Below the pieces are notes generated by a model. The model did no database searches, was not told the origin of the DNA, and saw nothing but the letters and a program-made list of their open reading frames with translations. This document shows positions 1 through 13,747 of a stretch of DNA of 64,000 nt, piece by piece (the first letter of the stretch is position 1; the number at the start of each line of letters is the position of its first letter). The stretch lies in NCBI RefSeq assembly GCF_029855045.1, contig NZ_CP123228.1:6386001-6450000 (forward strand). The letters are read 5' to 3'. This DNA is from Piscinibacter sp. XHJ-5. Its GTDB lineage: Bacteria; Pseudomonadota; Gammaproteobacteria; Burkholderiales; Burkholderiaceae_C. The position numbers and the translations under genes were made by a program.

Positions 1-1413
1 CACCGGAACCGAGGGGTTGGTCGAACTGGCTGGGAACGGCCGCGCCGTTCGCACCAGGGCGTTGCGGATCTGCGTCGGCGTCATTGCCGGATTCGCCGAG
101 AGCATCAACGCCGCGGTGCCCGCCACGAGCGGCGCCGAGAAGCTCGTGCCGACGGAGAACTCGAAGCTGTCGGTGTAGGTGTTGGTCGCCGGCCCGGTGG
201 CACCGGTGTTGACGGTCGTCACCAGCATGTTGAGGCAGGCGCCCGTCTCGTTGACGCAGTTGCCGCCCGGGGCGCTGAGCGCCACTTGGGGTCCGACGCT
301 GGAGAAGCCGACCTTGGTGCCGATGTGTCGCACCGCGCCCACGGCGATCGCACCGCTGCAGTTGGCCGGGGCATCCACGGCCGCGCCCGAGTCGTTGCCC
401 GCCGACACGACGACCGTCACGCCCGCCGCGTTGAGCTGGTTGATCACGCTCTGATAGCTGGCGGGACAGGCGCCGGGCGAGCCGAGGCTCAGGTTGAGGA
501 TCTGTGCCGGATGCGGGTTGGCCACCGGGTTGCTCGACAGGCCGGCGGCCCACAGCATCGCGGCCTGGATGTCCGAGTCGAAGCCGCCGCATTTGCCCAG
601 CACGCGCACCGGCAGCACCATCACGTTGTAGCCGACCGACGCCATGCCGATGCCGTTGTTGGTCGCCGCGCCGATCAGGCCAGCCACTTGCGTGCCATGC
701 CACGAGCTGGAGCCCACCGCGTCGCTGCAATCCGCGAAATCGGGATCGCTGTTCACCTCGGCCTGCGTGACCCAATCCCCCGGATCCGAGGGATCGCCGT
801 CGCGGCCGGTGCCGTCGTTGGCCGTCTTGACGTCGTTGATGAAGTCATAGCCGGGATGAAGCTTGCCGGCGAGGTCGGGATGATCGAAGCGCACGCCGGT
901 GTCGAGCACCGCGACCGTCACGCTGCTCGAGCCGGTGGTCGTGTTCCACGCGGTCTCGGCATTGATCGCCGACACGTTGGTCGAGGTGGGCGGCCGCAGG
1001 TACCACTGGCCCACCGTGGGCGTCGTTCCCGAGGGCTGATTGCCCGGGTAGAGCGGATCGTTGGGGACCGCGCGGGCAAACCGGCGACGGTCGGGCTCGG
1101 CGAATTCCACCTCGCTGTCCGCGGCGAGCCGCGCCGCCAGGGCGCGCGAGCTGAGGCCCCGCGCAAACACCACCTGCGCGCGCTCGCCGATGGCGTGGCC
1201 ATCGGTCAGCGCGACTCCAAGACGCTGCGACAGCGCGGCGGCCTGCCCGCGCAGCGGCGATCCGGCCTTGTACTTCACGATCACGCGGGCCATGTCGCCG
1301 CGGTCGGATGCTGCGTCGTCGTAGCGCTTGGCAGCCTGGGCGTGAGGCGCGTGCAGCGTCATCGGCGCGAGCAGCGCACACAGCATGGCCAGGGTCAGCA
1401 GGGGATGGCGCAT
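1..1413 (-). CDS. Secreted S8 (subtilisin-like) serine protease, 3' end cut by window edge
   Basis: Reading the minus strand from the ATG at 1413 gives 471 uninterrupted codons that run off the left edge, so the C-terminus is missing. The product begins with a signal peptide (MRHPLLTLAML..., cleavage near HAQA) and a propeptide-like stretch. The catalytic triad is complete: Asp171 in VLDTGVRFDHPDL, His239 in WHGTQVAGL and Ser424 in GTSFSAPLVAG. This is the fold of extracellular subtilases that degrade proteins outside the cell or mature surface proteins. Several Cys residues in the catalytic domain suggest disulfides. The N-terminal region and triad are certain; the substrate and any C-terminal secretion domain cannot be told from here. 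Confidence 0.9.
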   Translation of the reverse strand, partial: MRHPLLTLAMLCALLAPMTLHAPHAQAAKRYDDAASDRGDMARVIVKYKAGSPLRGQAAALSQRLGVALTDGHAIGERAQVVFARGLSSRALAARLAADSEVEFAEPDRRRFARAVPNDPLYPGNQPSGTTPTVGQWYLRPPTSTNVSAINAETAWNTTTGSSSVTVAVLDTGVRFDHPDLAGKLHPGYDFINDVKTANDGTGRDGDPSDPGDWVTQAEVNSDPDFADCSDAVGSSSWHGTQVAGLIGAATNNGIGMASVGYNVMVLPVRVLGKCGGFDSDIQAAMLWAAGLSSNPVANPHPAQILNLSLGSPGACPASYQSVINQLNAAGVTVVVSAGNDSGAAVDAPANCSGAIAVGAVRHIGTKVGFSSVGPQVALSAPGGNCVNETGACLNMLVTTVNTGATGPATNTYTDSFEFSVGTSFSAPLVAGTAALMLSANPAMTPTQIRNALVRTARPFPASSTNPSVPV

Positions 1414-1463
1414 CGGCGATGCCTCCGGAAGCGGTGTTGGAATGGAGCCTGAGATGCATGAAC

Positions 1464-1495
1464 GCCGCCCGATCGATTCACGTCGACCGGGCGGC
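1464..1495. repeat. Inverted repeat upstream of the S8 protease
   Basis: Eight-base arms GCCGCCCG and CGGGCGGC are separated by 16 bases, about 50 bases upstream of the protease start codon. It could be a leader hairpin or an operator. The rest of the 1414-1661 gap shows no gene. Confidence 0.3.
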
Positions 1496-1617
1496 GCCAC
1501 AGCGGTGGCGGCAGTTTAGGTGGGGCCGGGGAGCCCGGGCGGATGCAGCCGGCGCCGGGCGCGGTAAACGATTGTTGCGGTGGCACCTCCGCGTGGCAGA
1601 AGTCACGCCGCGTCATG

Positions 1618-1643
1618 AAAAACGGCCTCCGAAGAGGCCGTTT
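1618..1643 (-). terminator. Rho-independent terminator of gap
   Basis: A ten-base-pair stem (AAACGGCCTC / GAGGCCGTTT, loop CGAA) lies about 20 bases past the gap stop codon. On the minus strand it is followed by a run of T, the classic intrinsic terminator layout. Confidence 0.85.
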
Positions 1644-1661
1644 CGCCAGCGGCGGGAGGCG

Positions 1662-2678
1662 TCACTTGGCGTTCATCAGCGCGACGGTGGTGTCGAGCAT
1701 GCGGTTGGAGAAGCCCCACTCGTTGTCGTACCAGCTGAGCACCTTGACCAGCTTGCCGTCGGCCGACACGCGCGTCTGCGTCGCGTCGAAGATGCTCGAC
1801 AGCGGGTTGTGGTTGAAGTCGACCGAGACCAGCGGCTCGGTGCTGTAGCCGAGGATGCCCTTGAGCGCGCCCTCGCTCGCATCCTTGAGGATCGCGTTGA
1901 CCTCGTCGACGGTGGTCGGCTTCTTGGAGATGAAGCTCAGGTCCACGATGGACACGTTGATCGTCGGCACGCGCATCGCGAAGCCGTCGAGCTTGCCGTT
2001 GAGCTCGGGCATGACCAGCCCGACGGCGGCGGCCGCGCCCGTCTTGGTGGGGATCATCGACTGCGTGGCCGAGCGCGCGCGGCGCAGGTCCTCGTGATAG
2101 ACGTCGGTCAGCACCTGGTCGTTGGTGTACGAATGGATCGTCGTCATCAGCCCCGACTCGACACCCAGCTTGTCGTGCAACGGCTTGACCAGGGGCGCCA
2201 GGCAGTTGGTGGTGCACGAGGCGTTCGAGATGACGGTATCGCTCGCCTTCAGCGTGTGGTGGTTGACGCCGTAGACGATGGTGCCGTCGACGTCCTTGCC
2301 GCCCGGCGCCGAGATGATCACCTTCTTCGCGCCGCCGGTCAGGTGCGCCGAGGCCTTTTCCTTCGTCGTGAAGAAGCCGGTGCACTCCATCACCAGGTCG
2401 ACGCCCAGGTCCTTCCAGGGCAGCTCGGCCGGGTTGCGGTTGGCCAGCACGCGGATCTTGTCGCCGTTGACGACCATGTAATCGCCGTCGACCACCACCG
2501 TGCCGGGGAACGGCCCGTGCACGGTGTCGTACTTGGTCAGGTGCACGTTGGTCTCGGGCTTGCCGAGGTCGTTGATGGCGACGATCTGGATGTCGTGCTT
2601 CTTGCCGCCCTCGTAATGGGCGCGAAGCACGTTGCGGCCGATGCGGCCGTAGCCGTTGATGGCGACTTTGATGGTCAT
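1662..2678 (-). CDS. gap: Type I glyceraldehyde-3-phosphate dehydrogenase
   Basis: 338 residues, normal length for the family. It oxidises glyceraldehyde-3-phosphate to 1,3-bisphosphoglycerate with NAD+ in the cytoplasm (glycolysis/gluconeogenesis and Calvin-type cycles). The N-terminal Rossmann fold starts [19 protein letters not shown], and the catalytic cysteine is in [13 protein letters not shown]. The start at 2678 is chosen because GGAG lies 7 bases upstream and family members begin with this motif; the frame stays open upstream but that part looks non-coding. It lies downstream of tkt and the small lipoprotein on the same strand, so the three may be one carbon-metabolism transcript. 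An intrinsic terminator follows. Confidence 0.97.
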   Translation of the reverse strand: MTIKVAINGYGRIGRNVLRAHYEGGKKHDIQIVAINDLGKPETNVHLTKYDTVHGPFPGTVVVDGDYMVVNGDKIRVLANRNPAELPWKDLGVDLVMECTGFFTTKEKASAHLTGGAKKVIISAPGGKDVDGTIVYGVNHHTLKASDTVISNASCTTNCLAPLVKPLHDKLGVESGLMTTIHSYTNDQVLTDVYHEDLRRARSATQSMIPTKTGAAAAVGLVMPELNGKLDGFAMRVPTINVSIVDLSFISKKPTTVDEVNAILKDASEGALKGILGYSTEPLVSVDFNHNPLSSIFDATQTRVSADGKLVKVLSWYDNEWGFSNRMLDTTVALMNAK

Positions 2679-2774
2679 GGGATTACTCCGTGGTGGCGTC
2701 GAAGAGGTGGCGCAAGCGGCCCGCCGGCATTGTCGCGTGCGCCGGGTACCTGACGGTTTCAAGGCGCATGGATG

Positions 2775-3218
2775 TCATGACCGGGCACAGGCCGCGTAGA
2801 CGGTGGTGAACGGAATCGGCCCGGCCGGGCGCGTGCCGGCGTCGAAGTCGAAGCTCATGGACAGCGCGGCGGCTTCGGTCGCCGCGGCGATCTGCGCCTC
2901 GCCGACGCTCTTGACCGTCCTGGGCGAACCCGGCGCGACGCTGCCGTCGGGCTGGATCATCAGGCGCACGACGGCGCCGCCCGATTGCGAGGCGCGCGGC
3001 GCGCTGCCGGGCGGAAAACTCAGCGGCGTGCGCACGCGCACGCCGCGCGCCTGCAGGTCGGCCAGGGATTCGCCGGGCGGCACTGCGGCGGCCAGGCTCT
3101 CGTTGAGCGCGCCGCAGGCATCGGACGGCGCAGGGGCCGGCGGGGGCGGCGCGAACACCGTGCAGGCCGCCAGGCCCGCGGCGGCCGCGGGCGCTGCCAG
3201 CCGGCACAGCCGCTTCAT
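2775..3218 (-). CDS. Small TonB-like lipoprotein
   Basis: 147 residues. The N-terminus [19 protein letters not shown] is a lipoprotein signal with lipobox LAAC (lipidated Cys at 19), followed by a Pro-rich stretch. The C-terminal two thirds ([20 protein letters not shown]...) resembles the C-terminal domain of TonB/energy-transducer proteins, though no transmembrane anchor or full TonB is present. It therefore likely sits in a membrane on the periplasmic side. The start codon overlaps the tkt stop by ATGA, so it is translationally coupled to tkt. Role unknown; the pairing with tkt may be only transcriptional convenience. Confidence 0.75.
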   Translation of the reverse strand: MKRLCRLAAPAAAAGLAACTVFAPPPPAPAPSDACGALNESLAAAVPPGESLADLQARGVRVRTPLSFPPGSAPRASQSGGAVVRLMIQPDGSVAPGSPRTVKSVGEAQIAAATEAAALSMSFDFDAGTRPAGPIPFTTVYAACARS

Positions 3219-5260
3219 CCGCGCAGCACTTTCAGCACCGTCGCCGCGACGTTGTCGGCGGTGAAGTGGAAGTGCTTGAACAGAACGCCCGCCGGGGCCG
3301 ACTCGCCGTAGGTGTCGATGCCCACCACCGCGGCGCAGCCGTACTTCCACCAGCCGTCGGTGACGCCGGCCTCGACCGCGATGCGCGGCAGGCCGGCCGG
3401 CAGCACGCGTCGCTTGTAGGCGGCCTCCTGCCGGTCGAACACCGTCGTCGACGGCATGGACACCACGCGCACCGCAACGCCATGCACCGCGAGCTGCTGC
3501 TGCGCATGCAACGCGAGCTGCACCTCGGAACCGGTGGCGATGATCACGGCCTGGGGCTTCTTCTTCAGGCCGACCTCGGCCGGCTCGGCCAGCACGTAGG
3601 CACCCTTGGCGATCTCGTCGAGACCCGACTTGGGGGCGTACGGCAGGTTCTGCCGCGACAGCAGCAGCGCCGTCGGACGCTGCCGGTTCTCCAGCGCGCA
3701 GGCCCAGGCGATCGCCGTCTCGGCGGTGTCTGCGGGCCGCCAGACGTCCAGCCCGGGGATCAGGCGCAGCGCGGCTGCATGCTCGACCGACTGGTGCGTC
3801 GGCCCATCCTCGCCGAGGCCGATGCTGTCGTGCGTGAAGACGTGGATGACGCGCTGCTTCATCAGCGCCGCCATGCGGATCGCGTTGCGGCTGTAGTCGC
3901 TGAAGGTGAGGAAGGTGCCGCCGTACGGCACATAGCCGCCGTGCAGCGCGATGCCGTTCATGATGGCGGCCATGCCGAACTCGCGCACGCCGTAGTTGAT
4001 GTGGCGCCCGCCGTTGGCCTCGCCCGCGTCGTCGAAGCGCAGCGACGGCGTGGAGCTGGTGTTGGTGAGGTTGGAGCCGGTCAGGTCGGCCGAGCCGCCG
4101 ATCATCTCGGGCAGCGACTTGGTGAAGGCTTCCAGCGCGATCTGGCTTGCCTTGCGCGTGGCCACGGTGTCGGCCTTGCCGTGCGCGGCGACCGCCGCAT
4201 CGACCGCGATCTGGTGAAAGCCGGCCGGCAGCTCGCCGCGAACGCGGCGCAGGAATTCGGCGGCCAGCTCGGGATGCGCCGCCCGGTAGGTCGCGTAGCG
4301 ATCGTTCCATCGCGACTCGAGCTCGGCGCCTTCGGCGCGCGCATCCCACTGCTCGTAGGCGGCCTCGGGCACGACGAAAGGCTCGTGAACCCAGCCGAGC
4401 GCGTCGCGCGTCTTCTGGATCTCGTCGACGCCGAGCGCCTCGCCGTGCGCCTTGGCGGTGCCGGCGCGGGTGGGCGCGCCCTTGCCGATGGTCGTCTTGC
4501 AGATGATGACGCTGGGCCTGTCGGTGCTCTGCTTGGCTTGCACGATGGCGGCGTCGACCGCATCCACATCGTGGCCGTCGATCGGGCCGATGACGTTCCA
4601 GCGATAAGCCTGGAAACGCTTGGCGGCGTCGTCGACGTACCAGGGCTCGACCTGCCCGTCGATGCTGATGCCGTTGTCGTCGTAGAAGGCCACCAGCTTG
4701 TTGAGCCGCCACGCGCCGGCCAGCGCACACGCCTCGTGGCTGATGCCTTCCATGAGGCAGCCGTCGCCCATGAAGACGTAGGTGCGGTGGTCGACCAGCG
4801 CGATGCCGTCGCGGTTGAACTCGTGGGCGAGCAGCTTCTCGGCCAGCGCCATGCCCACCGCATTGGTGAGGCCCTGGCCCAGCGGTCCGGTGGTGGTCTC
4901 AATGCCCGGGGTGATGCCCACCTCCGGATGGCCGGGCGTCTTGCTGTGCAGCTGGCGGAAGTTGCGCAGCTCGCTCATCGGCAGGTCATAGCCGGTGAGG
5001 TGCAGCAGCGCGTAGACCAGCATCGAGCCGTGCCCGTTGGACAGCACGAAGCGATCGCGGTCGGGCCACTGGGGGTTGGCGGGGTTGTGGCGCAAGTGCC
5101 GGCCCCACAGCGCGACGGCGATCTCGGCCATGCCCATGGGGGCGCCGGGATGGCCGGAGTTGGCCTGCTGCACGGCGTCCATCGCCAGCGCTCGGATGGC
5201 GTTGGCCATCAGTGTGGGTTGCGAGGGCGAAGTTGCCGGGGAAGCGAGAGCGGCGGCCAT
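3215..5260 (-). CDS. tkt: Transketolase
   Basis: 681 residues, the full length of bacterial transketolases. It transfers two-carbon ketol units between sugar phosphates using thiamine diphosphate (pentose phosphate and Calvin cycles). Visible marks are the ThDP/Mg site [13 protein letters not shown], the early [13 protein letters not shown] segment and the conserved [13 protein letters not shown] and [14 protein letters not shown] segments. Start taken at 5260; an internal ATG 17 codons on ([12 protein letters not shown]) is a possible alternative closer to some family N-termini. The stop overlaps the following lipoprotein start. It is divergent from speD. Confidence 0.97.
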   Translation of the reverse strand: MAAALASPATSPSQPTLMANAIRALAMDAVQQANSGHPGAPMGMAEIAVALWGRHLRHNPANPQWPDRDRFVLSNGHGSMLVYALLHLTGYDLPMSELRNFRQLHSKTPGHPEVGITPGIETTTGPLGQGLTNAVGMALAEKLLAHEFNRDGIALVDHRTYVFMGDGCLMEGISHEACALAGAWRLNKLVAFYDDNGISIDGQVEPWYVDDAAKRFQAYRWNVIGPIDGHDVDAVDAAIVQAKQSTDRPSVIICKTTIGKGAPTRAGTAKAHGEALGVDEIQKTRDALGWVHEPFVVPEAAYEQWDARAEGAELESRWNDRYATYRAAHPELAAEFLRRVRGELPAGFHQIAVDAAVAAHGKADTVATRKASQIALEAFTKSLPEMIGGSADLTGSNLTNTSSTPSLRFDDAGEANGGRHINYGVREFGMAAIMNGIALHGGYVPYGGTFLTFSDYSRNAIRMAALMKQRVIHVFTHDSIGLGEDGPTHQSVEHAAALRLIPGLDVWRPADTAETAIAWACALENRQRPTALLLSRQNLPYAPKSGLDEIAKGAYVLAEPAEVGLKKKPQAVIIATGSEVQLALHAQQQLAVHGVAVRVVSMPSTTVFDRQEAAYKRRVLPAGLPRIAVEAGVTDGWWKYGCAAVVGIDTYGESAPAGVLFKHFHFTADNVAATVLKVLRG

Positions 5261-5299
5261 GCGTGGTGTCCCGAAGCGGGCTCGAAGGGAAAACCGGGC

Positions 5300-5305
5300 A
5301 TTTTA
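5300..5305 (-). promoter_or_regulatory. Possible -10 element for tkt
   Basis: On the minus strand TAAAAT stands 39 bases before the tkt start codon, giving a leader of about 30 bases. No convincing -35 hexamer is seen at 16-18 bases, so this is tentative. Confidence 0.35.
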
Positions 5306-5372
5306 CGGGCCTCGAGTGTCGCGACGAGCAGCCTGCGGCGCACCGCACCTTCGGGCCAGATAATCGCGGCCC

Positions 5373-5753
5373 ATGGACGGACTTCACCTGACTGCCGACC
5401 TGCGCGGATGCGATCCGGCCCGGGCCGCGATGCACGACACGGCCGCCTTGCGCACGCTGTGCGTGGCGGCGGTCGATGCCGCCGGACTGCAGCCGGTCGG
5501 CGAGCTTTTCCACCGTTTCCCGCCGCCGGGAGGCGTCACGGGCGTCGTGCTGCTGGCCGAATCCCATCTGGCGGTGCACACCTGGCCCGAGCTGGCCGCT
5601 GCGACGCTCGACGTGTACGTGTGCAACTTCGGCGCCGACAACTCCGGGCGCGCCGAATCGCTGCTCTCGGCGCTGGTCGCCGCCTTCGACCCGCAGGCCG
5701 TGCAGCGTCACGCCGTGCAGCGCGGCGTCCCGCTCGCGAAGGGGCAGCCATGA
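5373..5753 (+). CDS. speD: S-adenosylmethionine decarboxylase proenzyme
   Basis: 126 residues, the short prokaryotic class 1B form. The enzyme cleaves itself to make a pyruvoyl group and decarboxylates S-adenosylmethionine to supply aminopropyl groups for spermidine. The self-processing motif is ESHLAVHTWPE with the precursor Ser at 65, His70, and Cys84 in VYVCNFG matching the catalytic Cys of the family. It overlaps murU by ATGA. No speE (spermidine synthase) is seen nearby. A GATAAT hexamer lies just upstream of the start, too close to be sure of a promoter role. Confidence 0.9.
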   Translation: MDGLHLTADLRGCDPARAAMHDTAALRTLCVAAVDAAGLQPVGELFHRFPPPGGVTGVVLLAESHLAVHTWPELAAATLDVYVCNFGADNSGRAESLLSALVAAFDPQAVQRHAVQRGVPLAKGQP

Positions 5754-6448
5754 AGGCCATCATCCTCGCAGCCGGGCGCGGCGACCGCATGCGGCCGCTG
5801 ACCGACCGCACGCCCAAGCCCCTGCTGCCGGTGCGCGGCAAGCCGCTGCTCGAATGGCATCTCGAAGCGCTGGCGCGCGCCGGCGTGCGCGAGGTCGTCA
5901 TCAACACGGCGTGGCTGGAGCAGCAGATCGTCGACACGCTGGGCGACGGCTCGCGCTGGGGCGTCGCCATCCACTACTCCATGGAAGGCCGCGACCATGG
6001 CGGCGCGCTCGAGACCGCCGGCGGCATCGCGAAGGCGCTGCCGCTGCTGACGGACGGCGAACGCGACTGCTTCTGGGTGGTGTCGGGCGACATCTTCGTC
6101 CCCGGGTTCGACTTCGATGCGGGGGTCGCGGCGCGTTTTGCCGCCAGCGATCTGCTCGCGCACCTGTGGCTGGTGCCCAATCCGCCGTATCACGCGAAGG
6201 GCGACTTCGGCATCGACGCCGAGGGTTATGGCGTCGACGGCCCGGGGGCCGACGGACGGCGCTGGACGTACGCCAACATGGCGCTGGTTCGGGCATCGCT
6301 GGTGACCGGCATCTCGCCCGGCACGAAGGCAGCGCTCGGGCCGCTGCTGTACGCCGGCATGCGCAAACGACGCATCAGCGTCGAGGTGTTCGAGGGGGAG
6401 TGGGAGAACGTCGGCACGCCGGCGCAGCTGGCGGCGTTGAACCGATAG
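5750..6448 (+). CDS. murU: N-acetylmuramate-1-phosphate uridylyltransferase (MurU-type)
   Basis: 232 residues forming a single sugar-phosphate nucleotidyltransferase domain. The N-terminal signature MKAIILAAGRGDRMRPLT and TPKPLLPVRGKPLLEWHL bind the nucleotide; WVVSGDIF carries the metal-binding Asp. MurU makes UDP-MurNAc from MurNAc-1-phosphate in the cell-wall recycling route that bypasses de novo synthesis. Its usual partner, the kinase AmgK, is not adjacent here; the upstream neighbour is speD, with a 4-base overlap. The MurU call rests on length and overall similarity; another hexose-1-phosphate nucleotidyltransferase is possible. Confidence 0.8.
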   Translation: MKAIILAAGRGDRMRPLTDRTPKPLLPVRGKPLLEWHLEALARAGVREVVINTAWLEQQIVDTLGDGSRWGVAIHYSMEGRDHGGALETAGGIAKALPLLTDGERDCFWVVSGDIFVPGFDFDAGVAARFAASDLLAHLWLVPNPPYHAKGDFGIDAEGYGVDGPGADGRRWTYANMALVRASLVTGISPGTKAALGPLLYAGMRKRRISVEVFEGEWENVGTPAQLAALNR

Positions 6449-9723
<3,275 letters not shown>

Positions 9724-9726
9724 CGG

Positions 9727-12003
9727 CTACGCCAGCGGCAGCTCGCGCGCCCGCTTGCCGGTCAGCACGAACAGCGCGTTCGCCAGCGCCGGCGCCAGGG
9801 GCGGCGTCCCCGGCTCGCCCACGCCGCTCGGTGGCCGCGAGCTGGCCACCAGGTGCGTCTCGATCAGGGGTGCATCGGCCAGGCGCACGATCGGGTGGTT
9901 CGGGAAATTGTTCTGCTGCACCGTGCCGTCGACGATGTCGATGCGCCCGTGCAGCGCGGCGCTGAGTCCGAAGATCACCGCGCTTTCCATCTGCTGCGCG
10001 ACGATGCCCGGATTGACGACCGTGCCGATGTCGGCCGCGCACACCACGCGGTGCACCTTGGGCTGGCCGCCGGCCATCGACACCTCCACGACCTCGGCCA
10101 CGATGCTGCCGAAGCTTTCGTGCAGCGCGACGCCGCGGGCGCGGCCGGCCGGCGCCGGCCTGGCCCAGCCGGACTTCTCCGCCGCGAGCTTGAGCACCGC
10201 CGCATGGCGCGGCGCGTCCTTGAGCAGCGACAGCCTGAAGGCCACAGGGTCCTGCTTCAGCGCATGCGCCAGCTCGTCGATGAAGCTCTCCGAAAAGAAG
10301 GCGTTGTGCGAATGGCCAACCGAGCGCCAGTAGCCGATCGGCACGCCGCTGCGCGTCGCCACGTGAGCGATGCGCTCGTTGGGGATGGCGTACGGCAAGT
10401 CGAACAGGCCATCGGCCACGCTCTTGTCGGGCGTGTCCACGGGCCCGGCCAGCGACGGCAGCGTGCGCTCCATCCAGCGCGGCGTGATCGCATCGCCGGC
10501 GCTGGTGATGGTCAGTGCGGAGACATTGCCTTCCGCATCGATGCCGGCGCGCAGCATCGCCGCGCCGGCGGGACGGTAGAAGTCGTGGGTGATGTCCTCT
10601 TCGCGCGGCCACACGAGCTGCACGGGTCGCCCGGCCGCTTCCATCGCCACGCGCACGGCCTGGCCGACGACGTCGACCTCCAGCCGGCGGCCGAAGCCGC
10701 CGCCGAGGTAGGTCAGGTGCAGCGTCACGTCGCGCTCTGCAACGCCCGCCACGTGCGCCGCCATCGAGCGGGCCAGGCCGGGCACCTGCGTCGGCGCCCA
10801 CACGGTGACCTTGCCGTCGGCCACCTGCGCCGTGCAGTTGATCGGCTCCATCGTCGCGTGCGCCAGATAAGGCGCGCGGTACACCGCCTCGATGCGACGC
10901 GGCGCGTTCCTGAGCGCCGGATCGGCGTCGCCGCGCCGGTAGAAGGTGAAGCCGCCGCCATGCTCGGCCGCGTCGCGCGCGGTGTGCTCGAGCGTACGCA
11001 GGATGGCCCGGCTGTCGGGCACGCCGGCCGGCGGCGCGCGCCAGTCGATGTCCAGCGCCTGCGCCGCCTGCCTGGCATGCCAGTACGTGCGCGCGATCAC
11101 CGCGATGCCGGGGGTGGATCCGCCGTACGAACCGATGCGCACGACCCGCTCCACACCGGGCCGGCGCAGCGCCTCGTCGACGTCGACACGGCCCACGCTG
11201 CCGCCGACGACAGGGCAGTGGCGCATCACCGCGTAGAGCTGGCCCGGCCGGCGCACGTCGATGCCGAAGATCGCGCTGCCGTCGGTCTTGGCCGCCAGGT
11301 CGGTGCGCGGCGCCGGCGTGCCGATCAGCTTCCAGCTCTTCGCATCCTTGAGCTGCACCGCACCGGGCGGCGTCGCCGCGGCGGCCTTGGCGAACTCGCC
11401 GAAGTGGCCGTTGGGGCCGGAGGGATGGCTGATGACGCCGTCCTTCACCGACAGCTCGTCGGCCGGGAGCCGCCATCGCAGCGACGCGGCGCCGACGAGC
11501 TGCGCCCGCGCCGTCGCGGCCGCCTGGCGCAGCAGGTCCCAGGCGTCGCTGACCGAGGTGGAGCCGCCCGTCACGTTGATGCCGAGCTCGCGTGCGACCT
11601 TGCTGACCACCCACTGCGCCGTCTTCACGGTGCGCGTCTCGGTGCCCGGCTCGCGCTCGCTCGGATGGAACGGCAGCATGTCGATGAACGACGCCACGTT
11701 GCCGTACAGCTTGTCGTGTCCGGCCTGCACGAGCTGCACCCTGGACAGCGGCACATCCAGCTCCTCCGCGGCGAGCATGGCCAGCGCCGTGTGCACGCCC
11801 TGGCCCATCTCGCTGCGGTTCATGGCAAGCAGCACGCGGCCGTCGGCGCCGATCTTGATCCAGCCGTTGAGTCCGACCTCGCCCTCGTTCGCCGGCAGCG
11901 TGTCGGGATAGCCCAGGCGGCTGCGCGGCGGCAGCACGCTCCAGCCGACGATGAACACGCCAGCGGCGCCCAGGCCGGTCAGCAGCATCACCCGGCGTTT
12001 CAC
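9727..12003 (-). CDS. iorB: Molybdenum hydroxylase large subunit (isoquinoline 1-oxidoreductase beta type)
   Basis: 758 residues from a GTG start that overlaps the small-subunit stop (GTGA). The N-terminus [14 protein letters not shown] with a hydrophobic run looks like a Tat signal, expected for periplasmic members carrying the molybdenum cofactor. The xanthine-dehydrogenase-type cofactor domains follow ([20 protein letters not shown] near the N-terminus, later [17 protein letters not shown]). IorAB-type enzymes hydroxylate N-heterocycles or oxidise aldehydes and lack the FAD subunit, usually passing electrons to a c-type cytochrome; none is encoded beside it. The true substrate cannot be deduced, so the symbol denotes family only. 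Confidence 0.85.
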   Translation of the reverse strand: MKRRVMLLTGLGAAGVFIVGWSVLPPRSRLGYPDTLPANEGEVGLNGWIKIGADGRVLLAMNRSEMGQGVHTALAMLAAEELDVPLSRVQLVQAGHDKLYGNVASFIDMLPFHPSEREPGTETRTVKTAQWVVSKVARELGINVTGGSTSVSDAWDLLRQAAATARAQLVGAASLRWRLPADELSVKDGVISHPSGPNGHFGEFAKAAAATPPGAVQLKDAKSWKLIGTPAPRTDLAAKTDGSAIFGIDVRRPGQLYAVMRHCPVVGGSVGRVDVDEALRRPGVERVVRIGSYGGSTPGIAVIARTYWHARQAAQALDIDWRAPPAGVPDSRAILRTLEHTARDAAEHGGGFTFYRRGDADPALRNAPRRIEAVYRAPYLAHATMEPINCTAQVADGKVTVWAPTQVPGLARSMAAHVAGVAERDVTLHLTYLGGGFGRRLEVDVVGQAVRVAMEAAGRPVQLVWPREEDITHDFYRPAGAAMLRAGIDAEGNVSALTITSAGDAITPRWMERTLPSLAGPVDTPDKSVADGLFDLPYAIPNERIAHVATRSGVPIGYWRSVGHSHNAFFSESFIDELAHALKQDPVAFRLSLLKDAPRHAAVLKLAAEKSGWARPAPAGRARGVALHESFGSIVAEVVEVSMAGGQPKVHRVVCAADIGTVVNPGIVAQQMESAVIFGLSAALHGRIDIVDGTVQQNNFPNHPIVRLADAPLIETHLVASSRPPSGVGEPGTPPLAPALANALFVLTGKRARELPLA

Positions 12004-12509
12004 AGGCCACCTCCGGGCGTTCGAGACGCGGCCGGTGCGCGGACCGCGCCGCGCAGCTGCGCCGCGGCGGTCTTGATGGCCTCGCGAATGCGTGGATAGG
12101 TGCCACAGCGGCACAGGTTGGTGATGGCCGCATCGATGTCGGCGTCGCTCGGATTGGCGTTCCTGGCGAGCAGCGCGGCGGCGGCCATCAGCATGCCGCT
12201 CTGGCAATAGCCGCACTGCGGCACCTGGTGGGCAATCCAGGCCCTTTGCAGTGGATGCGGCTGATCGCGTGTGCCCAAGGCCTCGATGGTGCGGATGGGC
12301 TTGCCGGCCACGGCGGCCAGCGGCGTCACGCACGAGCGCACCGCCTGGCCGTCGACGTGGACCGTGCAGGCGCCGCAGGCCGCGACGCCGCAGCCGAACT
12401 TGGTGCCGGTCAGATCGAGCACATCGCGCAGCACCCACAGCAGCGGCATCTGCGGGTCGACGGCCGCATCGGGCACGTTGCGGCTCTGCCCGTTGATCGA
12501 AAGGTCCAT
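12000..12509 (-). CDS. iorA: [2Fe-2S] small subunit of molybdenum hydroxylase (isoquinoline 1-oxidoreductase alpha type)
   Basis: 169 residues, standard for the family. Two iron-sulfur clusters are bound: a plant-ferredoxin-type site [21 protein letters not shown] (about residues 41-60) and the C-terminal four-helix site CGYCQSGM ... CRCGTYPRI. It carries electrons from the molybdenum centre of the partner subunit. The start at 12509 gives the normal N-terminus [12 protein letters not shown]. First gene of a two-gene operon, divergent from a porin that could admit the substrate through the outer membrane. Confidence 0.9.
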   Translation of the reverse strand: MDLSINGQSRNVPDAAVDPQMPLLWVLRDVLDLTGTKFGCGVAACGACTVHVDGQAVRSCVTPLAAVAGKPIRTIEALGTRDQPHPLQRAWIAHQVPQCGYCQSGMLMAAAALLARNANPSDADIDAAITNLCRCGTYPRIREAIKTAAAQLRGAVRAPAASRTPGGGL

Positions 12510-12573
12510 CGGGGGATTCTGCGGGAAGCGCGCCGACTCTCGGACCATCCACTGTGGCTTGGAGGAAACGCCG

Positions 12574-12590
12574 TGGACGCGATGCGTCCA
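12574..12590. promoter_or_regulatory. Palindrome in the hydroxylase-porin divergent region
   Basis: TGGACGC-GAT-GCGTCCA is a perfect inverted repeat (7-base arms, 3-base centre) about 65 bases upstream of the hydroxylase start and 93 bases upstream of the porin start. Its position between two divergent genes suggests a regulator site, but no regulator is encoded next to it. Confidence 0.4.
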
Positions 12591-12682
12591 AAATGCCGGG
12601 TTTCTACCGATCGGCACGCAGGTCCTGGTCGAGAATCGGCGTGACCCGCGCCGCCCCGAGAAGAATCGAAGGAGAGTCCCCC

Positions 12683-13741
12683 ATGATCCGTCCCTTGACG
12701 TTGCGCGCCGCCATGGGTGCCGCAGCCCTCGCGGCCGCCGGCGCCGCCCCTGCGCAGAACGTGCAGCTCTACGGCCTGATCGACATGACAGCCGGCCGTT
12801 TCCAGCAGGCAGGCACCGATGCCGTCTGGCGCGCCGACAGCGGCGGCATGACGACCAGCTTCCTCGGCTTTCGCGGCACCGACGACCTCGGTGGCGGCTT
12901 GAAGGCCAAGTTCGCCTTCGAGCACTTCCTGCGCGCGGACACCGGCCAGGCCGGCCGCTTCGGCGGCGATGCGTTCTGGGCGCGCGACGCATACGTCGGC
13001 TTGTCGGGCGCCTTCGGCACCACCGTGCTCGGACGCAACACGACGCCGCTGTTCGTGTCCACCGTGCTCTTCAACGCCTTCGGCGATTCGTACGCCTTTT
13101 CCCCCGCGGTGCGCCAGCTCTTCACGCCCGCCATGCAGGCCGGCAGCCCGATGGTGCCCTTCTTGGGCGACTCCGGCTGGAACAACTCCATCCACTACGC
13201 CAGCGGCGACGACGATGACGACGGGTTCAGCTGGAACCTGATCGCCAACCTGGGCGAAGGTGCGCCGGGCGGCACGGGCAAGAACACCGGCGCCAACCTG
13301 ATGTACGCGAACGGTCCCTTGGCGGCGACCGTGGCCTGGCAGCGCGTGCGCAACGGCGACGGCATCAGCTCCGGTCCTCCGCTGGCGCCCGCCGGCTTCA
13401 CGAAGCAGGACACGTGGTTGGTCGCGGGCTCGTACGACCTGCAGGTCGTCAAGCTCTTCACCCATGCGGCGATGGTGCGCATGCGCGCCAGCGAGCGCCG
13501 CACGACGCAGCTGTGGGGCGTGGGCGCGAGCGTGCCGTTCGGGCCCGGCAAGGTGCTGGCGCAATACGGCAACGCACGCGTCCGGCTCGACGGCGTCCAT
13601 CCGACGAACCACACGCTGAGCATCGGCTACGACTACAGCCTGTCCAAGCGCACGGACGTCTATGCGGTGTTCGTGAACGACCGGACAACGGGGCTGGAGA
13701 AGGGCAACACGCTGGCGGGCGGCGTTCGGGTCAGGTTCTGA
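12683..13741 (+). CDS. Outer-membrane porin, 16-stranded general-diffusion type
   Basis: 352 residues. A signal peptide ends near AGAAPAQN, followed by the porin opening [10 protein letters not shown]. The alternating beta-strand pattern, the long loop with acidic DDDDDG and the C-terminal aromatic (VRVRF) match the trimeric porins of Burkholderiales (Bordetella-type). It allows diffusion of small solutes across the outer membrane. The start at 12683 has GGAGAG about 7 bases upstream; the reading frame is open further upstream but without a signal sequence. It is divergent from the molybdenum hydroxylase and convergent with the carboxypeptidase. Confidence 0.93.
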   Translation: MIRPLTLRAAMGAAALAAAGAAPAQNVQLYGLIDMTAGRFQQAGTDAVWRADSGGMTTSFLGFRGTDDLGGGLKAKFAFEHFLRADTGQAGRFGGDAFWARDAYVGLSGAFGTTVLGRNTTPLFVSTVLFNAFGDSYAFSPAVRQLFTPAMQAGSPMVPFLGDSGWNNSIHYASGDDDDDGFSWNLIANLGEGAPGGTGKNTGANLMYANGPLAATVAWQRVRNGDGISSGPPLAPAGFTKQDTWLVAGSYDLQVVKLFTHAAMVRMRASERRTTQLWGVGASVPFGPGKVLAQYGNARVRLDGVHPTNHTLSIGYDYSLSKRTDVYAVFVNDRTTGLEKGNTLAGGVRVRF

Positions 13742-13747
13742 GGCCGT

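Noticed and set aside
1308..2753. Long plus-strand open frame across gap
   Set aside because: It is the antisense of gap; high G+C leaves many antisense frames open. gap has a family match, ribosome site and terminator on the other strand.
3266..5749. Long plus-strand frame continuous with murU
   Set aside because: The part before 5750 is antisense to tkt; only the murU portion has a recognisable protein, with its own start coupled to speD.
9853..12099. Long plus-strand open frame opposite the hydroxylase genes
   Set aside because: Arg/His-rich low-information translation, a shadow of iorB/iorA on the minus strand.
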